Source: Rhizophagus sp. LPA8_4_AMF
Taxonomy: Eukaryota > Glomeromycota > Glomeromycetes > Glomerales > Glomeraceae
NCBI GenBank assembly: GCA_021464525.1
Contig: JADRCO010000294.1
Coordinates: 1-38,841 of the forward strand
Length of the DNA stretch: 38,841 nucleotides
Reading direction: 5' to 3'
Shown one piece after another: positions 1 through 11,600 of the stretch. A model generated the notes under the pieces. The model was not told where the DNA came from. It saw nothing but the letters and a program-made list of their open reading frames with translations, and did no database searches. Position numbers and translations under genes: made by a program. Within the stretch, counting starts at the first letter, position 1. Every line of letters starts with the position of its first letter.

Positions 1-400
1 TGGTTAAAGACCAAAAAGTGGCAAAATTTTGTACTAATCCAATCAGCCAATTTTGCAATAAATAGGATATTATAGGCCTATTTGACTAAAAACTGCATTT
101 TTTCGGTCTTTTAGCTCTGCTGGCCTTAGAAAAAGTAGGACAGAGGCCAAATTTTTCTATTTATTGGTCTTTGCCAATCCAGCTGCGTCACAAAAATTTC
201 AGGCGCAGATCATTGATATTTTCCCAAAGACCGGCCAGGACCGGGCAAGACCGAAAAGACCGTTGAGCATCTTTAACGTGATCTCATATAATTTGTCACT
301 TCTTCAAGTATGGGTGCAAAATCACTATTTGTCACATAAAATTTTTCACATGATTAATTTCTTAATGCCGGTCGAATGGTTGATGTTAGATGTTGGCCAA
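1..400. repeat. Possible decayed repeat with AAGACCG motifs
   Basis: No gene is visible here. The stretch holds several copies of short GGTCTTT / AAAGACC words in both orientations, near positions 6, 105 and 165, and a cluster of GACCG words at 233-262. This suggests the edge of a decayed repeat cut by the window start. The family is not recognised. The small open frame inside it has no protein-like features. Confidence 0.25.
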
Positions 401-491
401 TAATCACGTGAGTAGTTGGCAATTGATTATCATTGTGTTGTGCGTTCAAAATCAGATTTATTTTTACCTTTGATGTTATAAGATTAAATTA

Positions 492-764
492 CAGTCAAAC
501 CTCTATAAATGCACCCCTTGGGACTGGGTATAAGCGTGCATTTAGAGAGGGTGTGCGTTTATAGATACATATAAATTAAGGTAATACAAAAATTTTATAA
601 GTAATTATCTGTTATATGAAATTTTTTATAAAACGTGCATTTACAGAATATATATATATATAAAAAACGTGCATTTAGCACTAAGGCCCAAGTTGGGACC
701 TGATAAAAGGTGCATTTATGGAGGGTGTGCATTTATAGAGGGTGCACTTATGGAGGTCTGACTG
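492..764. mobile_element. MITE with CAGTC ends and TA target duplication (copy 1)
   Basis: A 273-bp non-autonomous element. The left end begins CAGTCAAACCTCTATAAATG and the right end, reverse-complemented, begins CAGTCAGACCTCCATAAGTG; 21 of the first 24 positions match. TA sits on both sides (490-491 and 765-766), as expected for Tc1/mariner or pogo-type transposition. The inside repeats degenerate versions of the end (GTGCATTTAnAGAGGG). A second, shorter member lies at 9615-9811. There is no transposase, so it would need one supplied from elsewhere. The superfamily is inferred from the TA duplication and CAG ends. Confidence 0.85.
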
Positions 765-766
765 TA

Positions 767-1470
767 CAATCAATTATAAATATTCTTTTTTATATCGCAA
801 TTATAGTAAAATATTAAAAAAAAAAATATAAATTATTATTAAGCGATAATAACGAATTAGAAGCATCTGTATTTTTATGCGGAATGCGACATCCGATTTT
901 GATGAACAACAAATAATAATATTTAGGATAAAAATCTACAATGTTTAAACTTAATTACTAAGAATTTGACATTTCTTCGTGTTTTAATAATTAGAATACT
1001 ACAATTAAATTAATTACATAATATTGTATAAAAATAAATGGATATGATATTCAATTTGAGCCTATATGCCTTTATGGCTAAATGAAAATTATATTTATTA
1101 TAAATAAATAAAGATTTAGTTATTAAATTTAATTTTTATTTTGACAAAAATACGCCCGTAATTTTGTCATACCATAAAAAACAACTGATAATCGCTATTT
1201 CCTCTTTATAATATTTTTTGTTTTCCTTTTCTCTTTATTGTCTTTTTACACCCAACTCTCATTAAGTTGATTTTTCATATAACTTGTCTTGATAAATAAA
1301 TTTTAATCACGTATATTAATAATTCTTATGTTGATTCATATTTAAATTTTTAATCTTAACATAGGTAAATAGGATAAATATCATACATTACAATGAAAAT
1401 CTAACTTATGGTTTGAAATTATTCGACGAGTAACCTGTTTTGTAATAAATACTAAAAAATTGAATATTCC
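767..1470. other. Gene-free A+T-rich stretch
   Basis: No coding signal, RNA gene or repeat was recognised on either strand. It contains poly-A runs and lies downstream of the minus-strand gene at 1471-2181, so it should hold that gene's 3' untranslated region. Confidence 0.4.
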
Positions 1471-2181
1471 TTAGTTAAATAAATAGTTGCCTAAATATTG
1501 TGATAAATAGAATTTAAGATTCTCTTGTTGATCGGATGTGAAAACGAATTGCTTCTGTTCCATATTTGGTTCAATTTCGATACCGTAAAATTTCTTGTTG
1601 AGATAACTGGGAGAAACAATTTCACATAATATTTGATAAATCTGATTATTATATTGTTGTTGGTAATAGAAAATATATTCATTCGCTTTAGGTTGCATCG
1701 AATTATTTAATAATTGTAGAGAAACTTTTTCACATTTTATATGGTAATTGAAAAAATCGTTATATGGTCGATAAAAAAATTTATTACGATGAACAGCACG
1801 TTGTGCTTTATCTTGAGAGTATATAGTTTGAGGAATTTGTTGTTGTGGTTGCATTAACGTGATTGGGTCATATTGGCATGGATAATGTAAAGAAGCCATA
1901 TTATTAGCATTTGCGCTTGAAGCTTGTTGAGGATAAGTAAGAATAGAGAACAAATGATCATTACCAGGCGATTTAAGGTTTAGGTCATTGTATTGTTGGT
2001 TTGTTAAATGTGACGTCGAATCCACGTAATTACCTTTTCGATCTGAAATAGCTGATATATGTTCAGAATGTGATTGTGATTGGGGTAAGATGATATTGTC
2101 CTCTTGTAATTTGTAAGGTATGGAAATAAAAGGATTTTCCGAGTCGTCAGAAAATTGAGTTTTCTGACGTGTTTTGTTCAT
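1471..2181 (-). CDS. Q/N-rich orphan protein, paralogue of 31632-32183
   Basis: An intronless gene of 236 aa. The first half (about residues 1-130) is low-complexity, rich in Q, N, S and P, and probably disordered. The last ~105 residues form a conserved module shared with the protein at 31632-32183. Shared landmarks are FFY-P-ND--NYHI-C, NEYIF-YQQ--NN-IYQ, CEIVS, LNK, YGIEIE and a closing QQENLKFYLSQYL that ends four residues before the stop. No signal peptide or membrane segment is seen. The start is the first ATG after an in-frame open stretch, and the N-terminal segment is absent from the shorter paralogue. I do not recognise the family and give no function. Conservation of the C-terminal module against a drifting N-terminus suggests that the module is the working part. 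It is very likely a real gene. Confidence 0.75.
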   Translation of the reverse strand: MNKTRQKTQFSDDSENPFISIPYKLQEDNIILPQSQSHSEHISAISDRKGNYVDSTSHLTNQQYNDLNLKSPGNDHLFSILTYPQQASSANANNMASLHYPCQYDPITLMQPQQQIPQTIYSQDKAQRAVHRNKFFYRPYNDFFNYHIKCEKVSLQLLNNSMQPKANEYIFYYQQQYNNQIYQILCEIVSPSYLNKKFYGIEIEPNMEQKQFVFTSDQQENLKFYLSQYLGNYLFN

Positions 2182-3408
2182 ATTTAAGTTAAATTCTTAA
2201 CATGTAAGCTAAAATATATATCTATTTGTTTTGTTTGAAAATTTTAGATGGCTATTAGAACTTGCTGTTTATTTATATTGTTTTTAGAAAATCAAGAAAT
2301 GATGTATGCATGGTAGCATCATGATAATCTTTTGAATATTTAAGTAAACTATATATTAGCATAACCATTCATTACCGGTTTCGAATTATTGCAGTAATAA
2401 TGTTAATTTTTATGTTGCAAATATTATCAAATTCAATGTCCAGGAATACATATTTTATATTGAAACCCTGCATATAATAATTATTATAATCATTTAAATT
2501 TTATATTAGAATCTTTTTATCCAAAAATAAATGATTAAAGTTATATTGTAAATGTAATCGAAAAAAAATCTAATTTTATTACATAAAGTGTGCATTAAAA
2601 TTCTTGGTAAATTATTTTTATATGGTAATTTTCTAATATAAATATGTATTGAGGAATATCTTCAAGCATTGAATTTCTTAGTTCACAAACAAAATTCGTT
2701 TAAAAAATGCGATTCATATTTGTAATGCAAAACTAACATTATTACTACGAAAATCACATAGCAACTGACTGGTTGCATAACCAATCATCAATCAGAATTA
2801 TTATTTGGATCATGAAACACGGAGTCCGCAGATATTCTTCATCCGTTTATCCGTATCCGTTGATTCCGCTCATACGAATATCTATGACGTATTCGATATA
2901 TTATTATAACAGATTAAAACCATTTAATTATTATGACTTACTATTAAACTACTCTTTTATTAATTCTTTCAACATGATGGTACGTAAACCTGGTAAAAAT
3001 GGCTGTTAGATAACCAGTTCTATCATATCGTTCAAAGAATAATATTATAAGTTGGATTAAGACGGTTAATCGATTAATTTAATTGACTATTAATAAATTG
3101 GATTATTATTATTTAGAATGGGTATAATGAGACATCAACAAACGGCAGAGCAGGCAAAAAAATAAATAAATAAAAATTACTTTACATTCTTCTTATAATA
3201 AATTAATTATTAAATTAGTAAAAATTAATTTAAGAACAAATAAATATTAAAAAATTGATTTTTATTCGCCTATTTTTAAATTTTATGCACTATCATAAAT
3301 ATTCTCTACGCCATAATAATCATAATAATGTTCCGAAATTTTTGAACATTTATACATGTATGAACAATTAACCGATTAATTACCCGATTATTATTCGATT
3401 ATGGTGGT
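2182..3408. other. Gene-free stretch upstream of the Q/N-rich gene
   Basis: It should contain the promoter of the minus-strand gene ending at 1471, but no clear TATA or other site stands out. At 2822-2880 there is a short run of degenerate ATCCGT words. From about 3060 onward, AACCGATTAAT-like words appear and continue into the transposon cluster. The open frames here do not look protein-like. Confidence 0.35.
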
Positions 3409-3410
3409 TA

Positions 3411-3932
3411 CAGAAAAATTCGAAATATAGTGGACACTTGAAAAATTTGATTGTCGGGATTGTCGAGTACTCGGGGTTAGTCGGGTAGTTCGGGTAGTCG
3501 GGTTATTAGAAAAGATATATAACACGTAACATTTATATATATGATAGCGTAGTATAAAGTATAATAGAGTATAATTGTACATACTATAATATGTAAACAT
3601 ATATAAACATAAATTAAAACTTTTTTTTCAACAAATATTACTTTATTTTGATTTTTATTGAACCATAATGACATTTTCTTTTGAATTTCGCTTAAATGCC
3701 TGTCCACCTTTCAAATTCCTTTCAACTATTAATAAACGAAAATGATTATTTAGTATTGATTTTGGCATTATACAAAAATCAAAAGAAAATAACACGGGTA
3801 TACTTTAATTAAATTTGAACAAAGTTTATATAGTATATACAATTATATATATATATATGTCACGTGTTATATATCACCCGACTACCCGACAATCAAATTT
3901 TTCAAGTGTCCACTATATTTCGAATTTTGCTG
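3411..3932. mobile_element. Foldback MITE with long inverted ends, TA-flanked
   Basis: A 522-bp element. The left end (CAGAAAAATTCGAAATATAG) and the reverse complement of the right end (CAGCAAAATTCGAAATATAG) match over about 48 bp with one mismatch. The similarity continues through GTCGGG-rich DNA to an ATATATAACACGT block. TA flanks both sides (3409-3410 and 3933-3934). The left arm has extra GTCGGG / TAGTCGGG units compared with the right arm. The A+T-rich centre shows no transposase. The Tc1/mariner-like assignment is inferred from TA and CAG ends. Open frames on the minus strand here are by-products of the repeat. Confidence 0.8.
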
Positions 3933-3950
3933 TAATCGATTGACCGGTTA

Positions 3951-4259
3951 CAGCTGTTTTCATATTATTCGGGACAAAGTAAAATTTTGACCGGTCTGCC
4001 GATCCGGTTCAGATCATATGAAATAATTTATTGTTTATTATGTAATTTATGCATTTGCTACTTATGCAAAAGTATTGATCTTGATATTGTACGACTAGTC
4101 TTCTTGATATGGTGGAACATATTAAGATACATACCCCAAACCTATCAAGATTGATATTTTTGCGCTACTTATACATCAAATCATATCATCAATACCGGAC
4201 CGGTGGACTGGATGTCGTGTTCAAAATTTACTTTGTCCCGAATAATATGAAAACAGCTG
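3951..4259. mobile_element. Second foldback MITE, TA-flanked, adjacent
   Basis: A 309-bp element. Both ends read CAGCTGTTTTCATATTATTC from the outside inward, and the match runs to about 41 bp with one indel before both arms diverge into CCGGT-rich DNA. TA flanks both sides (3949-3950 and 4260-4261). It lies 18 bp beyond the end of the 3411-3932 element. The terminal sequences of the two elements differ, so they are separate families with the same target preference. No coding capacity is seen. Confidence 0.8.
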
Positions 4260-4261
4260 TA

Positions 4262-6675
4262 AAGTTTTTTGATCGTTTCCAACTTCTAAATTTTGACCAA
4301 TAAACAATATAAACAAATCAGTGGAATTTTAACTGGATAATTGGCTTTTATTTCTCTTTATAGTAACACTACCGGCTGAACTCATTGAAGTCATTCGAAT
4401 TTTCAAATTAGCCGCTCGGTTTGTTAATTAATTCACTTATATTTCCGCAACTATTATTACCAATTCGTTCAATGTCATTCAGGCTTTCTTAAATTTTAGA
4501 TGCCAAATTGATACGTTCTCTTATCCGATTAATATACTCATTAATTTTATCTTCTATTTCTCAGGGTTGATTTGAGCGTTCTTAGATCCTCCAATCGAAC
4601 CAATGTTGAGTGATGCTTTAGATAATAAATCATATATATAAATTTGTACTTTTAGATAAATGCAATTTTCTATTTTACGATTTTAAAACCGCGGGTTTCA
4701 ACCAAAACTGAACCGACCACAAAACCGACCAATAAAACTGAACCGATCGCAAAACTAAATAAAAAATATCAAAGATTATTGATTATTTATCATTTTCTTT
4801 AAATTTAAAACAATAATAATACTGATTATGTGGGTTTTCGGCGATGCGTGATCAACGCGTAAAATTATAATTCAAATATGAGAATACTATACATGTAAAT
4901 AATAAAAATCATAATTTTAAATGTATTTTAATTAAAAAAAGCAAATTTTTTGGATAATATTAAACATATACAATTAACCGATCGGTTTTTTATATCGAGT
5001 TTTTTTATATATAGAATCGACGGTTAACCGGATTGAAATCGAACCGATAACCGAATCGGTAAAAACCGGTTATTATCGGTTGTAACCGAACTTTTAAGTT
5101 TTATTTAGGGACTTTATTAATATGAAATACGTTCGCCAATATTTTCACTAATTAATTCACGCGTTATCTACGTACTCTTTATCATTACGATCGACCAAAA
5201 GTTTTATATTGGATAGTTTTAAATCCGGGCTATATGACTGCTACTCAAAACTTCTGGAATTTTCATGTAGAGATTGGAATCGTTTAATGTTAACCGGTTA
5301 ATTAAACGGTTAAGTCCCTTGAGTTACTTAAGGTTTTTTTTGGCTCTATTTTCTCAGATGGTAAGACGACAATATTTTGCCAATATTATTACAAAGCATT
5401 TGGTCATCTCAACAGGAGTATATGGTAGTTTATGTACGAAGAATTTCTAATAAAATCCCAACGTTCATAGTTTGTTTAAAAAACATAGCAAACTCTTTCA
5501 TTTTATACCGATGTTTTTTTGTAATAAAGTTGATCCGCGATTTTTGTTTTTCCATGAATATAGCATGATTCATTGGAATTTATACAGTAGCAGATTCACA
5601 GAGTTTCTACATAAATAATGGAGGTTTTTATTTCGGATGAAATTTTTAATCACATCATATAAAAAAAGTGATGACTATGTAAATTGAGCATTGCTTTTAT
5701 TTTACTTAAGAGATTTCAAATGATTCTAAATTTAAATAAATTTTAATTAAATCAATTAAATTACTCTTATGGGTCCTATACATACTGGTAAGAATCTTGC
5801 GGTGCGGGTGAGGAGACTGAGGAGTGATTGAAAACCGAATGTTGATAATTACTTTAATACTTGAACGAATAATAGGATTATAGGAAACACGCATCGACTA
5901 GAGACCTGCTAACGTGACCTTTCTCTTTCTTTTCTAATTTTCATTTCGACATTATAAATAGAAAAAAGGATATGTAATTGATACCCTTGTATTATAGAAT
6001 ATTCTATTGGAGAAGTCGACGGTGGCCTGAGTACCCAGTTTTTTCGAAAAAAGCAATAAATTACCATCAATACTCGTCATGGCATATTAATATGAAAGAC
6101 GCAACATCCATGTTATTTTCAAGATCATAACTATATTAACAGTTATACAGTATTTGACTTGCACCATCATAAAATAGTAATGGCCTACCATCGAACAAGG
6201 GAAGCGAGGAACAGTTAAGCAGAACCGCCAGAACGATCTTCTTCAACATACCTCGTTTTATGATTATCATTATTTATGTCATAATCAGTCATGGCGGTAA
6301 AACTGTTGCGTAAGGTCCATTAAACGAAACGAGAAATAAATACGAAACGTACACGCATAAGTTATACTTGTTTAATTTTGTAAAATATTTGAATTCAATA
6401 AAGAAAGAAATTAATTATTTTTATTTACGGATTTAATTACAATGTCAATCAAATTATTTATAATTAAAATATCGTTCAACGAATTAGATTTAATAATATT
6501 AATAGAACGTTGATCGTAAAATTACTAAATTATCATCTGATTAATGCATTTTCTATCAAATGTGTGAAAATAATACTACTACAATTTCCGCTAATTTTTT
6601 TTTTGTTGTTATTATTAATATAATAATAACGTAATAATTGTTTAAATAAATTCCAAATGTGTCATCATAATTACA
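4262..6675. other. Gene-free stretch with ACCG-rich decayed repeat at 4680-5095
   Basis: Between about 4680 and 5095 there are many copies of AACCGA / ACCGGT / TCGGTT words in both orientations, for example AACTGAACCGACC and AATCGGTAAAAACCGG. This looks like an old low-complexity repeat. The rest (5100-6675) is A+T-rich and I recognise no gene, RNA or element. Short open frames at 5377-5568 and 5706-5894 lack protein-like composition. Confidence 0.35.
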
Positions 6676-6885
6676 TTAACTAAGAATTTCCGGGAGACGA
6701 TCAATGATATTAATGATATTGCTTTTATTATTACTAGAAGGTATATCATTATAAATTTCGTTTATATTGTAGTTAGCATTTTGTATATATCTTACTTCTT
6801 TAACAATATCAACTAGGTTTACGGCGAATACAATCAATGCCATAGTAGCTGCTAAATGTGATACTGTTCTTAAAAAATTTATCAT
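6676..6885 (-). CDS. Possible small hydrophobic protein (69 aa)
   Basis: An open frame of 69 aa with an ATG at 6885-6883. Residues ~12-28 form a hydrophobic stretch (TMALIVFAVNLVDIV) after a short basic start, compatible with a signal anchor or a weak signal peptide. The remainder is polar and N/I-rich and ends RLPEILS. No intron or homologue is visible. Composition is somewhat more protein-like than that of other short frames nearby, but length and A+T content make chance possible. Unrecognised. Confidence 0.25.
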   Translation of the reverse strand: MINFLRTVSHLAATMALIVFAVNLVDIVKEVRYIQNANYNINEIYNDIPSSNNKSNIINIIDRLPEILS

Positions 6886-8686
6886 GTTTAAATAAAAGCT
6901 GCTTTGTGATTGATTTATGGAGAAGGATGAAATTAAAAGTTAATACCATAGTATTGCAAATAAATAATTGAAAAAAAGTAAAAAAAAAAAAACTTACTAA
7001 GAGTTATTGCGGGTCGACATGATGAATGTTTATAGAGCATAAAGAGTTTATAAATAATAATATCTGGTAGTACAACTCAAATTATTGCTTTCTATTTAGG
7101 ATCAGCCAAAATTGGCTCAGAAAAGTAATTTAATAATATCTGAAAAACAATGAGACTTCAGACTTACCTATTATGAACTAGAATATTCCAGGAAACTCAA
7201 GAAAACAATCATGAGTATATAAAAATTCATAAATTTTGTAAATTAAAAAATTAAATGATATTTCCATGAATGTTCTCTTTTTAAATAATTAGCTGGTTGA
7301 TCACAATCTAACCGAAATCGGCTAAGTCAATTGGGAAGATCGTTCTTTCCCGTTGAAAATCTTAAATTAGTTCGTATTATTTGAGGAGGTCTCATAAGGG
7401 AATGTATTTATGAGGAAGTAGAGGCAATATTTAAGTGACGGGGATAAAGACATGAGCTTAACATTGTTAAATATAATCTTAACCACTTTTTTCCTAATTA
7501 TCTTGGGGGTTCATTTCTTTTTCTTATCTTATCCCGATGGAAAGCACATACTAATTCTTATTCATTTCATTAAAGTTATCATTGAATAATATCGTACTAT
7601 CAATTATATATATTTATAGTTGGAATAATCGATATTGTTTATCTTTGAAGCTCTACTTTATTGTAGACATCTAATACACCGCAAACGCATTAGTAAAAAT
7701 TATTTACAAGTACTGTATATAAATCATTAGTGAAGTCTTTGTAGTCTTTGTGCGAACAAGTACAAACTTTGATTTGAAAGTATTTACTGATTTCTTTGAC
7801 AATATAAGTTCTAGGATTCTGCAACCAAAACATCAGTAGTTTGCAGCTTAAATGGCTAATGAAAAATATTAACCAAACTCATGTGAAGTACAAATGTCTT
7901 TGAATCTAGTATATGTATTTGTATTTAAATGAGGACATTAAAATGTTTGCATTTAATTCAACGACTTTAATGAACAAAATAAAAATTGTATTTGACGCAA
8001 TAAAGTATTTTTTTGGAGAAGATGCCTTTGATACGTAATTGATAGCAGCTTTCTGAAATTTCCATCTGATAATGAGCACGTCCGTAAACTTATCCATTAG
8101 AAATAATCACCAACAAAACTCCACTTTTACGCCAAAATTACGTATTAGCTTGGCGTTATGAAATTATAATTGACAAATAATTTTAATGATCACGTGAGAG
8201 CGAAAATTTTTTGTTACGACGACGACTTCTGATCTTTAAAAAATTCTTGGAATAATATATCGACCGCTCGTGATTTTGAATTTATGAATTGAACTAACTA
8301 AGTTCAAGGTTAAAATTCATCACTAATCAACTTAAATTAGACAATTTTAATACTTATTATTGGAATTGTAGACTCGAGATGTTGAAAATCTTTGATTCAA
8401 GAAATTAAAATGTATTGATACAGCAATTACTGCATGTTCACACTTACTAGTTAGAGACAAGAATCATTCTGTTATTATTGATGGTGCCGACAACAATTGA
8501 AGTGTCACATAACAATACACGAAAAAATTTATTTAATAATTTATTTCATTTTTGCAGGTTCTTAACCTTGCTTGAAGAACTTTAATCATATATAATTATT
8601 AATATACAGTACATAACATGTATATTCAATATTACAAAAATAAAAAGCAAATTATAAAAAAAAATCATTTTTATTATTTAATCTCT
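6886..8686. other. Gene-free A+T-rich stretch
   Basis: No gene, RNA or repeat recognised. The last part, just below 8687, should be the 3' untranslated region of the VIT-VWA gene on the minus strand. The short frame at 7906-8097 has no support. Confidence 0.35.
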
Positions 8687-11600
8687 TTACTCTTTATCAT
8701 TGACCCAATTTTGAATCCATTCTTTAGCTTTCTCAGAAATAATATTTCTTTTTCCTTCATTTTCAACCATTTTCTTTAAAGCTTTTTCAGCTTTTTCATA
8801 ACACATTTCACATTCGTCTTTAAAATTTTCAAACATAATTATTTCGAGATATTTCATAGAAATACAAGTAGTTAATATCTCTTCGATTTCCTTAATTTCT
8901 CCAATTTCCTTTTCAATTTCTTGTTTTAAATCATTTAAATCATTTTTATAAAAAAATTTATAAAATGATTTATTTGGTAAGAATTTACCATCAAATGATT
9001 GTAGTCCTAAAAATTCAAATAAATTTTCAATATTTGATTCTTTATGAATTTTAATTTCGGGCTGGTCAATTTCTTGTAATGTCGTTTCCTGTTCTACCGG
9101 TTGCGTTATTGCAACTGAAGAAGCTAGTTGTTTTCTGGCAGCTTTACCACCCGTTGATAATCTGGGTAATCGATTTGTTGCGGAACGTTTTGGAGGAGGT
9201 GGTGGAGAATCTAATCCTATTTATTAAATATTTGTTAAAAAAATATTTCTATTTATTTTTTTTTTTAATTATAAATAATTTAATTCCTTTACCATCATCT
9301 TCATCTTCATCTTCATCTGCATGAGTATTAACAATTATTCTTCGATGCCTTTTGGCACCACCCTTACCAACTATGTAAAAATATTATTAATTAGAATTTT
9401 CCATTAAAAAAAAATTTATTTTTTTACAAAATTGATACATACGTCCTCTACCTGAACCAGATGATGAGTAGGCTTGGGGGACAATTACTTGCTTTGGTTT
9501 GATGAAAACTTCATCAGGTTCACTAGTCCTTTCATCAATTCCAATAAAACTGGTAAAAACAAAAATATTAAAATATTAAATAAATAAATATGAGAGTGGA
9601 TATGTATTGTAATACAGTGACACCTCTCTAAGTGCACCCCCCTTGGGACCATAGTAAAAAAATAGTAGAATGTGTACTTAGAGAGGGTGTGCATTTATAG
9701 AGAGTAAAATATTAAGAGCTCTTATAAGTTGGGACCAGACCCACTGTGCACTTACAGAGAATTTATATAGTACGTGCACTTATAGAGGGTGCACTTATAG
9801 AGGTGTCACTGTATAATATTATCAATAAAAATTGAAAATTTATACCTTGTATGTTTTGATGCTAAATTAAAAGTTTTACCAAGTTTAACAATATATTCTT
9901 TAACTAATGGAGCTGAAATAATTTTATCAGCATTTTTAGGATTCTTATGAAGAAACGATTTTTCATCATCAAGATCTTGAATAAGTTTTCTTGCTGCTAA
10001 TCTATGAATAATTGAACCTTGCAAAGTGACAGGATCTAAAGGAATATCAAGTTTCATGGGACCATCTTGAGAAGTAGCTTTTAAAGTAATAACTTCACAC
10101 GGTTCGATATTTTTTTCCAAAATACAATAAACAATAAAACGAACACCTGAATAAATTGGTGGAATGAAATATGGAGTTTGTTGAACTTTAAAATCGGTAA
10201 AAAAATCATTTTGTGATGATGGTTTATTATCGCTCGTAAAATTAATATCTTGCATCATATCTGGTTCTTCATTTTTATTTGATTCTAAGGAATTATTATC
10301 GGTCCAAGTAATTTCATAATCCTTTATTGGTGGTTTCAATGCATTCTTTAACATTCCAATAACTTTTTTGTCCATCCTTTCATTATTTGTTACAAATTGA
10401 GCATATCCTTTACCGGTACGAGCAACAGACTCGACTAAGTGATGAGAAACCGCATCACCAATTCCTAACGAGAAAAGACGTAGGTCACCATCCTTTTTTT
10501 CTTCATTTATACGTACAAGCTCTACAATCTGATTAACATTCCAAACTTCACCATCTGTAATAAGAAATACAGTAGTTGCCATATCATTTATTGAATTTTC
10601 AAATGACCATTTTAGTGCATTATAAACTTCTGTCCCTCCATAATCTGAAGTCATCTTTTGAGCAAGATTAATAGCTTCAGATAAGGATTCTTCGGAATAA
10701 AGTTGACTTTTAGGGAAAAGAGAATCATGATGACTTCCAAATGAAACTACATTAAAGTAACAATCTTCAGGAATTGAACGTAATAATAATTCAAGTGCTT
10801 GCGCAGCTTTCTTCATAGGTTCAACAGACATTGAACCCGATCTATCCCATATCAACAAAAAAAAAATTTATATATATATATAATCAAAATTAAATTTAAT
10901 AACGCGTAATTGAATTATATCATACCTATCAACGACAAAAATTAGTTCAGTAATAGTTGTATTCAATGAAAATTTCGGAACCAAAGTTAACATAACACAG
11001 TTAGTTTGTGTTTCAGGATTGTATTCAAGGAAAGCACTAAAAGATACAAGAAAATTAAATAATTATATTAATTATATTTAAGAATGAATTAATAACAAAT
11101 AGATAATATAAATATTTGTATTTACCGTGGTTGATCAAGATCTTTACTTTTAACTACAAGAATAAAATCTTTTTCTAAATGAGTGATTTGATCAAGTAAA
11201 GTGATCTTTGAAAGTTTAGGATTTTCGTCAATATTCATTTCAGTAGAAATTTTATGTGAAGGTGACTCAATACTTTGAATAATTGAAGTCATTCTACAAG
11301 TAACAGTGAGATCTAAATAAAAATTAGCCTCTTTAGAATATAACACGGTATCAGGTTCAAGAATTTTCCCATCATTTGATGATGTTGTTGAGATCGAAGT
11401 TGAAGAACCGTATCTTGGCGCAATATGAGTTGGAAGAACAAATCGGATTTTCTCTGTATCAGAGTCGTGCTTAAGTTCCGAAACATACGTAATCTTTACG
11501 ACTATAGTTTGTCCGGATGTAATATTTCCAATAGAACATTGAAATACATCTGCGGATTCAGATTCTAACAAATATGCGCCATGTCCTTTCTAATCAATTT

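Noticed and set aside
164-403. 79-aa open frame at the left edge
   Set aside because: It lies in AAGACCG-rich repeat DNA, has no recognisable domain and no supporting splice or promoter signal.
2773-3009. 78-aa open frame
   Set aside because: Composition follows ATCCGT-rich low-complexity DNA; no start ATG of its own is clear and no homologue is recognised.
3391-3707. Two minus-strand open frames of 69 and 76 aa
   Set aside because: Both run through the inverted ends and GTCGGG repeats of the 3411-3932 element.
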